NCBI GenBank assembly: GCA_029378245.1
Contig: JARKIF010000001.1
Coordinates: 434,001 to 498,000 of the forward strand
Length of the DNA stretch: 64,000 nucleotides
Direction of reading: 5' to 3'
Source: Roridomyces roridus
Taxonomy: Eukaryota > Basidiomycota > Agaricomycetes > Agaricales > Mycenaceae
Numbering within the stretch: position 1 is the stretch's first letter; each line of letters begins with the position of its first letter. Shown here piece after piece: positions 33,401 through 41,502 of this stretch. The notes under the pieces were generated by a model. It searched no databases, was not told the origin of the DNA, and saw only the letters and a program-made list of their open reading frames with translations. The position numbers were made by a program, and so were the translations under genes.

Positions 33401-34426
33401 AAGGGAATTCGGGTTGTGCCCTGTCGGGAACAGATTACCGGTGAAGGGATTGCTCGGGTTTATCGGGACAATGTGTGGAAGGATTACGGGTTACCGGAGG
33501 TGGTAATCAGCGACCGTGGAACACAATTCGTGGGCCACTTTATGCGCGACTTGATGAAACTTCTGGGAATGAAGTCGAATGCGTCGACAGCATATCATCC
33601 GCAAACCGACGGTCAAACGGAACGGGTCAACCAAGAGGTGGAGCAGTATCTCCGGATCTTTACGAACTTCATGCAAGACGACTGGGCAGAATGGTTGAAC
33701 TTGGCCGAATTCTCCTACAACGACAAGGTCCACGCAACGACGGGATTCAGCCCCTTCTTTATGACTCTCGGGTTCCACCCGCGCAAAGGGATTGAACCAC
33801 TACGAGAGGTTCCGACGGAGAAGGCGATGGAATTTGCGCAGAGAATGGAGAAGGTACGGGCAGAAGCCGCAGCGGCAATGCGCCACGCACAAGAAGTTAT
33901 GAAGAAATACTACGATCGCAGTCGACAACCCGACCCGGGGTACAAAGTAGGCGACAAGGTGTGGCTAGAAGGGAAGAATCTGCAGACGCACCGACCCACC
34001 AAGAAATTCGAGGACCGACGGTATGGTCCTTTCCCGGTGGTGCGCAAGGTTGGATCCCTCTCGTACGAAATCAAGACGCCTGCATCTTGGAAAGTCCACC
34101 CGGTTTTCAATACGGTCTACCTTCGACCTTGGGTACCACCAGTGGCCGAGCATCAGAAAGCGGTGGATCCGCCACCCCCGGACGTGGTTGACGGTCATTA
34201 TGAGTATGAGGTGGAGGAGATCCTGAAAGTCAAGAGAGGCGGCGGGAATCAGCGCAACACGTTGCGCTACTTCGTCAAATGGAAGGACTATCCCCCGGCT
34301 GAATGGACTTGGGAAAAGCGCGCTTTGTTGGATGGAGCAGAGGAATGCATAGAGGAGTTCTATGAGAAGAACCCGACTGCACTCCGTGAAGAACGGGTTA
34401 ACGGCCGATGGAAGATCGTGTCCTGA
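30431..34426 (+). CDS. pol: Gypsy pol: protease, reverse transcriptase, RNase H, integrase, chromodomain
   Basis: Open for about 1331 codons. Visible domains in order: aspartic protease with LLDTGATVEGF (about 30920); RT with KKKDGKLRPVQDYRRLN and the YLDD active site (VIVYLDDILIYS, about 32010); RNase H (MEADSSDFATGAVLS, about 32445); integrase HHCC finger (AHHDTYMAGHPGQ to CSTCQKTK, about 33110-33250) and DDE core (SIDLITKLPES, ISDRGTQFVGHF, TDGQTERVNQEVEQ); GPFPVVRKVGSLSYEI; and a C-terminal chromodomain (YEYEVEEILKVKRG, RYFVKWKDYP.EWTWE, about 34200-34320). The chromodomain places it among chromoviruses, which target heterochromatin. The frame begins without an ATG (TTG at 30431), in -1 relative to gag, so translation by frameshift is likely. 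All key residues are present and the element may be autonomous, although its 5' LTR is split. Confidence 0.95.
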   Translation: MKATSSRSPSIPHVHKSFTNQFHTLLNDKDSQIVANEQENDTPAPEWRSKKPIPRKKVTVVPPTPKASWKGLPPNSAERLLDRMYAQRPHAVEMLQNWTYKTRRTEITEGYVEELLGLYRPDALTAIEELQNPPSFIRAMGGVSVMVPMVVQDLASLRGYTVVGLLDTGATVEGFMNQSFAERHGLDVEDLPMPVPVYNADNTPNAGGKIRQVVRMRTTVEDHEEVMTFALTNTGKTDVILGYKWLKRHNPEIDWSNGKLSFTRCPPACRTERLWKQWEAEDEDGLEPDDRVFVTRIYEEEDAQHAEHIRAMGSAATKLAAAAHNAKGDQAMEDIVPAHYLDEFRSVFDKKDFDKLPERKRWDHAIELKDEAEPARGRVIPLSIPEQKELDEFIAEHLKTGRIRPSKSPFASPFFFVKKKDGKLRPVQDYRRLNAITIKNRYPIPLISEIMHNLRNATWFTKLDVRWGYNNIRIKEGDEEKAAFITNRGLFEPLVMFFGLTNSPATFQCMMNDIFARQIAEGRVIVYLDDILIYSSNKEEHQRTVREVLQILQENDLYLKPEKCEFEKREVEYLGVIIGDGKIQMDPVKVAGVREWAEPKTVKEVQSFLGFLNFYRRFIAGFGIHSKPLTRLTRKDYRWRWGGEERRAFETLKDLVTAEPVLHFPTDHGEWRMEADSSDFATGAVLSQLQNGVWVPIGFLSKSLNDTERNYDIHDKEMLAIMRGLYEWRHFLQGSNKTFEIWTDHKNLAYFMTTKKLNRRQARWSLELSEYDFLLIHKPGKTHNKTDALSRQNGHEKGAKDNSDITLLPADKFQQIPKEEFLRAIPDQEGGDQFLQRIKDAHDKWEDAAKEGLAKSKDEEAEEENPTWQEHDGFLTRHGSVYVPSDKELRHHITRAHHDTYMAGHPGQYRTAELVARNYYWPSMTRDIKRYVAACSTCQKTKTFPSKPRGPLSPNAVPERVWQNVSIDLITKLPESKGYDSIVVIVDRLGKGIRVVPCREQITGEGIARVYRDNVWKDYGLPEVVISDRGTQFVGHFMRDLMKLLGMKSNASTAYHPQTDGQTERVNQEVEQYLRIFTNFMQDDWAEWLNLAEFSYNDKVHATTGFSPFFMTLGFHPRKGIEPLREVPTEKAMEFAQRMEKVRAEAAAAMRHAQEVMKKYYDRSRQPDPGYKVGDKVWLEGKNLQTHRPTKKFEDRRYGPFPVVRKVGSLSYEIKTPASWKVHPVFNTVYLRPWVPPVAEHQKAVDPPPPDVVDGHYEYEVEEILKVKRGGGNQRNTLRYFVKWKDYPPAEWTWEKRALLDGAEECIEEFYEKNPTALREERVNGRWKIVS

Positions 34427-34462
34427 GCACTTCGGGACGCAGCGCTTGAACGGAGGGGATAA

Positions 34463-34825
34463 TGTCATGAAATGACCCCAGGCAACAACCCGACGGGTTG
34501 TAACCCGATCAACCATCAAACCATCAATACCCTAATCAGTGATCATCATTGATCGGGCGGGTCTTGTCTCAACCCCTGCTTGGTACTCCACTCTCCCCTG
34601 CATTTAAACCCCTACCGGTCTCGATCGCCCCTGCTCCTACCCCCTACCTCCTCGTACCTAATTCGATCATGTAGTATATATACCCGTCTACAGTCTCAGT
34701 ACTGTAGACGAATCTAGTCTATTCTCCCTACGGCTTGCTCTACCTCTTGAGTCTCGTCTGCTGCTCTTCGCTCGGTCGCCTCGTTCGTTGCCGACTAGAA
34801 CCCGACTTAGCCCTAGGTGCTGACA
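34463..34825 (+). repeat. LTR2 (internal LTR, 363 bp)
   Basis: Begins TGTCATGAAATGACC and ends GTGCTGACA, directly after pol and a purine-rich tract (GGAGGGGATAA). It differs from LTR1 and LTR3 at a dozen or more positions, for example AAATG for ATATG at its start. Confidence 0.92.
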
Positions 34826-35194
34826 CTCTCGTACGAAATCAAAACGCCGGCATCCTGGAAGGTTCACCCGGTTTTTAATACGGTCTACCTTCGACCCTGG
34901 GTGCCACCAGTGGCCGAACATCAGAAGACGGTGGACCCACCACCCCCAGACGTGGTTGACGGTCACTATGAGTACGAGGTGGAGGAGATTCTGAAAGTCA
35001 AGAGAGGCAGTGGGAATCAGCGCAACACCTTGCGCTACTTCATCAAATGGAAGGATTACCCGTCGGCCGAATGGACTTGGGAAAAACGCGCCTTGCTGGA
35101 TGGGGCGGAGGAATGCATAGAGGAATTCTACCAGAAGAACCCGACCGCACTCCGTGAAGAACGGGTTAACGGACGATGGAAGATCGTGTCCTGA
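34826..35194 (+). pseudogene. Truncated second pol: C-terminal chromodomain fragment
   Basis: Starts abruptly after LTR2 with codons equivalent to the SLSYEIKTPASWKVHPVF region of pol and continues to its own stop with an intact chromodomain (EVEEILKVKRG, YFIKWKDYP, EWTWEKRALLD). It lacks everything upstream. It is very similar to, but not identical with, the full pol 3' end (for example SAEW for PAEW). Confidence 0.9.
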
Positions 35195-35230
35195 GCGCTT
35201 CGGGACGCAGCGCTTGAACGGGGGGGATAC

Positions 35231-35591
35231 TGTCATGATATGACCCCAGGCCACAACCCGACGGGTTGTAACACGATCAACCATCAACCATCAATACTCT
35301 AATCAGTGATCATCACTGATCGGCCGGGTCTTGTCTCAACCCCTGCTTGGTACTCCACTCTCCCCTGCATTTACACCCCTACTTGTTGCGATCGCCCCTG
35401 CTCCTACCCCCTACCCCTCGTACCTAATTCGATCATGTAGTATATATACCCGTCTACAGTCTCAGTACTGTAGACGAATCTAGTCTATTCTCCCTACGGC
35501 TTGCTCTACCTCTTGAGTCTCGTCCGCTGCTCTTCGCTCGGTCGCCTCGTTCGTTGCCGACTAGAACCCGACTTAGCCCTAGGTGCTGACA
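35231..35591 (+). repeat. LTR3 (3' LTR, 361 bp)
   Basis: Follows a G-rich tract (GGGGGGGATAC). Matches LTR1 except for one base (C in LTR1, G in LTR3, in the GTCGCCT.GTTCG-type segment near the end). Followed by the CAGAT duplication. Confidence 0.93.
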
Positions 35592-35779
35592 CAGATGGAC
35601 AAACTCAATAAATTGGATGCCACAGACTGAAGGCCCCACTTACATGCCCTGGGAAAAATGCACAATACAGGGTGCATCCCTACCTATCAGACCCCAGTAG
35701 TATGGCGCTTCATCTCCATCTAAGCTCATTGTATAAATTGATCTTCCATGGGCGGTCCGGATAGGGGTTTCCCACTGTA

Positions 35780-36750
35780 CTAGCAGTGTTTTCCTCTCCG
35801 AATGTCATGGAATAGCTGGACACGGCTAGACCAGACCTTCAAAATTCGCTTCAGGAGGAAAACAGCACAAAATCACAGAGAGGATGTTTGGAGGATGTGC
35901 AGAATCCTGGTCGAAGTTGGTGGAAGAAGAGAACGTGCGGCCGGTGATGCATTGATGACGGATCTCCGTGACACGATCACGTGATGACCGACGCTTTCAA
36001 GGCTCAAAATGGGAACGTGAGATCTCTCTCCTCAGACGGCATATCTCGATGAACTTTCACGAAGGCTTTCTCCTGCGACAAGTTCCAACAAAGTGCTGTA
36101 TTGATAACCATTACAACGTTCCATATTCAACAGCCCTTTACAGCTTTACAGCCTAGCTGCCTGAATGGTTGGTCTCGGGGGGTTGACGGCGCCGCATGTC
36201 GGCAAGCCGCCGCAACCTTCGCATATAAGCACACCCCGCGACAGCTGCTCATACTAATCTCCTAGGGGCTCCTTTCCTCAAATTGTTCAAAATCCGCTTC
36301 ACACGGCGCCACTGTCTATCCGGCTGTGCAGCCTGTGCTCCTCCCGTGGCCCTCTCACTTCAATGTCTACTTGGGAATATGCTCCGAATATCCAAAGTGT
36401 TTGCTCTACGTGCCATGATCAATCGAAAGGTCACGGCGAAGGCCCAAAATTTCAATTGAACGCAACATATCTCTTTTCGGGGGTGCGGCACCTGAAATTA
36501 ATTAGTGCGGCGGTCCCAACCAAGAGATATTACGGACGCTCGACTCCCTTTACAGCAGCACTCTTGCAGCGGCTGCAGAGTGACAAAAAATTCAACCTCT
36601 TGGCCCCGGGGACCATCTTCAATTGTCACTAGTCGTTCGAATGGGCCCCCGTCGCTAGTAGTCATTGACATACATGCATCTTGATTGTCACTGATATTTT
36701 TGGCTGTTACTACAGAGACTACATTGCTAGTGGGTAGTATGGTCTAAGCA
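35780..36750. other. Intergenic, no gene seen; contains a repeated spacer segment
   Basis: The part at about 35800-36010 is related to 39660-39915 and, inverted, to about 44450-44600; shared pieces include AAAATCACRGAG and GGGAACGTGAG. These are remnants of duplicated 5' flanks of cassette genes. Nothing recognisable in the rest. Confidence 0.4.
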
Positions 36751-39420
36751 CTACGAGCGAGCGGGCCGCTCGGAGCGGGCCGAGCGGCTGGATTGAGGCA
36801 TGAACTGGCCAGCGGCAGCGTTAATGGTGGTGGCAGGTGCTTGAGGCATGAACCGGCCAGCAGCAGCGTTAATGGTCGTGACAAGTGCTTCCGATGCCTG
36901 GTTCTGACGGACCGGACCAGACGCAGCTTGCTTGCCCGTCTGGTCCCACTCAAGCCGCTGCTGTACCCCGGCGTGGCCCCATTCCAACTCTCTCGGCGCG
37001 ATTTGGTTCCGCTTCTGCATGACAGCCCGCGCCTGTTCTCGCTGCATCCTCTCCGCAAGGGCGCGTCGTTGTTTCTCTGCTTCTCGTTGGATGCGCTCGG
37101 CCTCTTTCTTGTTTTTCTTGACATCAACCCGACCCAGCTCCTGCATGGCAGGAGACGGTTCACGCAGAGATCTGCTGTCCGAGCTGGCAGAACCAAACAT
37201 CCCTGTAAGACCCCAGCCACCACTCCGCTTCTTGCCAAAGCCCAGGGAACCAAGCTTGCCGAGTTTGTTCCCGTTGACACCATTCAGCACGGCGCGCATG
37301 GGTTCGACGATGTGCTGACGAGCAGGGAACTCTTGAACAGGAGGCGATCGGGATTGGTTCTGTAAATCAGAAAGCGACCCGGGCTGTATAGTATGCCTCC
37401 CTTGGACGGTTGGGGTATCGGAGGCAACGGGGAGAACATGCTGTTCATGTACATTTTCATGAAGCGCTTGAAGGGTCGTGCATAGAGAGCATATGGACTC
37501 GCTTGCAGTGGGGCCACAGTCCCTGTGACTCCATGACTTGCATGAGCGACATTTGAATGTGGGGCGTGAGCCTGGTTCTAGAAAGAACTGAGATCAGGCG
37601 GAGTTCCCTCATGGCAACTTTGCCTACCTTTCTGGCCGCAAACACATAGGAAAACCTCTCCCGAATTCACGACTTCGTGGCAGACGGAGCACACCTCCTG
37701 GATAGTGGGCGTATCGTGTGATACAACGGCGCTATCTGCCGTCCGAGTCGCCAGCGTTACTTCTTCACGCAGATATCCCGGGCAACGGTGTATGCTTCTG
37801 CTGTCGCTCCGAGCCAGCCGATTGATGGATGCGCGGCGCAGGTCAAGGTCTCGAGCAATTTGGGTGGCGATGCTAATTAAGGATTGCGGAACGTCCATCG
37901 TCCGCCAGACGTATTCCCGCCGAGGCGGTACTGAGGGAGCCTCCTTACGATCAGTTGGGGTCGCTTCCTCCGAGTCTTTAGTCTGGATGAAAGCTTGGTC
38001 CAACGAAGGCATCGGCGATGGTTGCGAGAGCGCTGGTGAGCGAACAGAAGAATCAAAAACGGTAGGTGTCCGCTCAATATCCTCATCTGGGGGTGCAGTA
38101 AGTAAGGTGATTTTGGTATTGAAATGAGCCGCACCGTGTAATACGCGATTGGCCGACCTCAAGACCTACACAAGAAAGGTCAGCGCTTCGATCAAGGCGT
38201 TAAGAGTTGGAGTGACCTTTTGACACAATCCGTTAAACAAAGTCCACACGTTATGGGCATCGTCTTGTTCTTGGTGGGTAACATTAGCGTCAGTTGGTGG
38301 ATTGATGCTCAACAGAAATCGCTCGTTGATATCCAGAAAGATGTCAAAGTTCTATCGGATTGAGACAATGGAATCCGAGCAGAACGATGAAGGTACCTCG
38401 GGTCCCAGAGCAAGGGCGATGCCTTCCGTGTGCAGATAATTTATTCCCGACTTTGGAGGGATTAGGATAGGAATGGAGAAGGGATGGATTTCCTACGGAG
38501 AGGCTGGAAATCTGCCATCTGGTGAACGAGAAAGACGGAGACCATGGAGAGCACGAACCATTTTGAATCCAAGCACAATGCTCTTGTCAAGATCGTCCCT
38601 AAGAGCTGCGGCGAGTGGACCTTCCGCTTTCTTTCGGTGGGCTAACAAACTTTCAGTAACCAGTTGTATACCACGACTTGCTAAAGGAGGTTTGTACCAT
38701 CTTCATATGCGATAAAGTGATGGATGGATGTCGACGACGAGATCCCTTCAATTCGTAGCACATTGGGATGCCTGAGAAACCGTCCATGCTGTCAACTACA
38801 GTGCTTGTTTGTTCCTCACAATAGTCTTTGCGAGAGCTTCACAGTGGCTTCCAAATGCTTTCGAAGTCATTTTAGAATCGAGTCGAAAAGGGGCATAAAG
38901 TATAACACACCTTACGGGCATTCATTCCTGCGTTAAAAACCTTCACGATGACCGCCCGACGCTTTATGTTGCCTGCGTGAAGTAGATAACCAGGACCACC
39001 GCCTATCTCATGAGTGAGATCGAGGTCCTTGTGTCGGATGATCTGCTCCATCCGGTGAGATAGTGCGTTCCTGCGTGCTGCCGATCTTCACGAACCTCCA
39101 GCCCATCTTCCTCTTCGGACTTGCCTCGACGCGCTGCTTCTACCCAGGCGTTTCAATTTTCGCCCTCAGGAGGACCAAGATGAATTCACCTTCCACATCT
39201 GTCGAGTCCTCTCTCCGCCGTCGTTCGTCTAGAATCGACTCCATGAGAGCTAGCGGAATTGCTTTCGTTGGTTTCCCACCCCCCATTTCAGCCAGCAATA
39301 CTCACCGCCGATATCTGCTCGTTGGCCTTCAGGCAGGAATATATTCACGAGATTCCCCTGGACATTGTTGAAGGTGCCTTCGCCTAGGGTGATTCCACTC
39401 GCGTTGGAGATGAACGACAT
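36751..39420 (-). CDS. Cassette gene copy 5: pseudokinase-PHD fused to a charged helical tail
   Basis: The ATG at 39420 starts MSFISNASGITLGEGTFNNV. The N-lobe exon (about 39060-38920) and the linker (EDIERTPTVFDS, VPPRREYVWRTMDVPQSL at about 37930-37880) match the family. The PHD (CSVC, CVCG, CRSC, WSHRDC, CSLC) ends at 37480. The same frame runs without a break through a Gln/Ser-rich spacer into KLGKLGSLGFGKKRSGGWG, a strongly charged helix (VDVKKNKKEAERIQREAEKQ and on to QREQARAVMQKRN), and two copies of TTINAAAG(R/Q)FMPQ before TAG at 36751. The helix looks like a piece of a conserved fungal protein, but I cannot name it. Confidence 0.72.
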
Positions 39421-39984
39421 CCAGGAGGGCGGGAATGAGGAGGAAGATGAAAGTTGCTCAAGAGCTGCCTCGTGTGACTCAAACTTGAAGCTGCAAAGCT
39501 ATGAAACCCATTTTTAGCATCGGACCGCAGTTAGACGCGTTGCAGGCAAGCATTGTCCGAGCAAATGCCAAAGCTAGAGCACGTGCGACGTTTCACGCCG
39601 ATGCCGACGGGCCCTGCAAGGTGCGTCTCCAAGAAAGAAAGTTATGGATCCGAGTCCTGAGTCCAAGGGCAGACAGTTGATTTGAGGGAAACCGCGCAAA
39701 ATCACGGAGTGTGCAGAATTTGAGCCATTTACCAGCCAAAGATCCAGGAGCCGGCGCCACTGAAGAGTTTTTGTTTTCGAACCATCCGTTCTCAAAGTGG
39801 CCGAAGTTGGTGGAAGAGAGCAAGAAGAGAGCCGAGCGGGCGCTGCTGATGGCGGATCACTATAGCACGATCACGTGGCGATTCACGTTTGCAAGGCCAA
39901 AATTGGGAACGTGAGTTATCGCACTTGAGTACAAGTAATTATTCCAGTGGTTCCTAACTTATATGTAGGATTCCGTTGTTAGCG
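39421..39984. other. Intergenic: 5' flank of copy 5
   Basis: Contains the repeated spacer segment (39660-39915). No gene recognised. Confidence 0.35.
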
Positions 39985-41000
39985 TTATTGAACTCCTAGA
40001 TAGATGTCTGGCAAACTTCGGTGCTCGGCCTGGTAACGTCGTCTTTCCGAGTCCTCGTATACCGGTGGAAGCTGGTTCGGCTGGCGAGTATCCGCAGTCT
40101 GCTTTCTTGAATTATCAGCCAGCCGCCTTGACGCGACTTCGACTTTTCTTCGCCACAGTCCTGGCACTTTCCTTCTGTACCTCCTGCTTTTGTATGTCCA
40201 CGCATGTTCGACATGTGGTATCACACGGAATAGGAGCACAACCACTATGGCTCCAAGACTTGCATACTTACGCGACATTTGACTGTAGGCCGCGCGCGAA
40301 CCTGGATCTGCCAAAAACAAAGCGATGATAAATGATAAACGAATATCCAACACAGCGGCGAGATTGATTTCACATACTCGGTTCGCCGCAGATAAACGAA
40401 AAGACCTCCCCGAAGTCACAACCTCATGGAAGACGGAACACACTTCCTGGATGGCAGGCGCATCGTCAGTTACGACAGACAGCACTATCCGTCGGCCGCG
40501 TCGCAGCTGTAATTTCTTCCCGAACATATCCCGGGCAGAGGTGCATACTTCCACCATCGCTCCAAACCAGCCGGTAAGTGGATGCCCGGCGCAGGTCAAG
40601 ATCTCGAGTGATTTGGGCAACGGTTGTGGCACATCCGTTGTTCGTCAGAGGTACTCCCGGCGGGGCGGTACTGAATTTCAGAAAGATTCTTCTCCCTCGG
40701 TATGGTATGTGTTGTAACTCTGTCCCACGAAGGCAGCGATGAGGGTTCCACCAGCGATGGAGAGCCCGGCGCAGTGTCGAAAACAGGGGTCCGTTCAATA
40801 TCCATTATATCCTCATCTGGTGGTTAAGCGCGTCTTTGGTAATCTTTCCAACATTCAAGGAAACAGCATACCATGCAATACGCGATTGGCCGACCTCAGA
40901 ACCTAGACGACCAAGTTGAGGGTTTCGGAACCGAAATATTACTGAACTGACCTTTTGACATAGTGCATTTAAGTCTCAAATGGTACAAGTATCTTCCTCT
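39985..41000 (-). pseudogene. Cassette gene copy 6, decayed 3' half
   Basis: Only the second half of the cassette is recognisable: the NALCQ / LRSANRVLHG exons (about 40990-40880), a DIERTPVFDT linker, a frame-shifted remnant of the arginine-rich block (ITRDLDLRRASTYRL), and AIQEVCSVFHEVV where the PHD-region CSVC has become CSVF. Frames change repeatedly and the N-terminal motif and N-lobe are missing. It lies head-to-head with copy 7. Confidence 0.75.
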
Positions 41001-41502
41001 TGTTGCGAGTTATCGGGGTTGGCCGCAGTCTACTTGCTCGATTTGTGTGTCCACGCATGTCGGCTCCAAGGCTTAGTGCAAGCACGCAAAGAGATATCGG
41101 CCGTTAATTTGGAAGGACCATTGGTCACATGATCGCGTCGTGCAATCCTGCGATCGCCGATCAACGGCCCGCTTCTCTGTCAGCAACTTCCACCACTTTG
41201 GGCACGATGACCCCTCAGTATCTGGTGGCTCTTGAGTGCCTACTACTGGAAAGTCTCGGAGACTCGGACTCGGATGGATTCTTCAATCTAGACCTCAGAC
41301 TTTGCCTCAGACATTCCTTGACACTCGGGGGAAAGCACTTCTTTTTGGCGCGCCCCCAGCGCGTCTATCTGTCGGCCCGATGCCCAAGCCAGTGTCATAG
41401 CTTTTTGGTGCAATGACAGCTTGCTCACACGAGGCACAGCTGTCTACTACTTACCGCCCGCGAGCACAACTCTACATCTTACTCTCATCTCTATCCTTCC
41501 CA
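41001..41502. other. 5' flank of copy 7
   Basis: Contains TGCTCACACGAGG at about 41424-41436, a motif also seen inverted upstream of copy 5 (CCTCGTGTGA at about 39467) and as an orphan at about 23990. Possibly a promoter element. No gene recognised. Confidence 0.35.

Larger units (their letters stand above)
24442..35591 (+). mobile_element. Ty3/gypsy chromovirus (Tf1/sushi-like), three LTRs, itself invaded by a TIR element
   Basis: The outer boundaries are TG...CA LTR ends with a 5-bp target duplication CAGAT at 24437-24441 and 35592-35596. Order: LTR1 (split), gag, pol with protease, RT, RNase H, integrase and chromodomain, LTR2, a truncated pol 3' end, LTR3. LTR1 and LTR3 are both 361 bp and I see a single mismatch between them, so the outer pair is young. 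LTR2 is 363 bp and differs at a dozen or more positions. gag and pol have no internal stops. Confidence 0.93.
24063..35777. mobile_element. Mariner-type MITE (about 560 bp when empty) split by the gypsy retrotransposon
   Basis: The left end reads TA then CAGTGGGAAACCCCCATCCG; the right end at 35777 is the reverse complement of CAGTGGGAAACCCCTATCCG followed by TA. Removing the gypsy element (24442-35591) and one copy of its CAGAT duplication leaves about 560 bp. No transposase frame is seen in the remaining halves. A third, poorer copy of the terminal motif lies inverted at about 24411-24436, so the internal history may be more complex. Confidence 0.6.
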
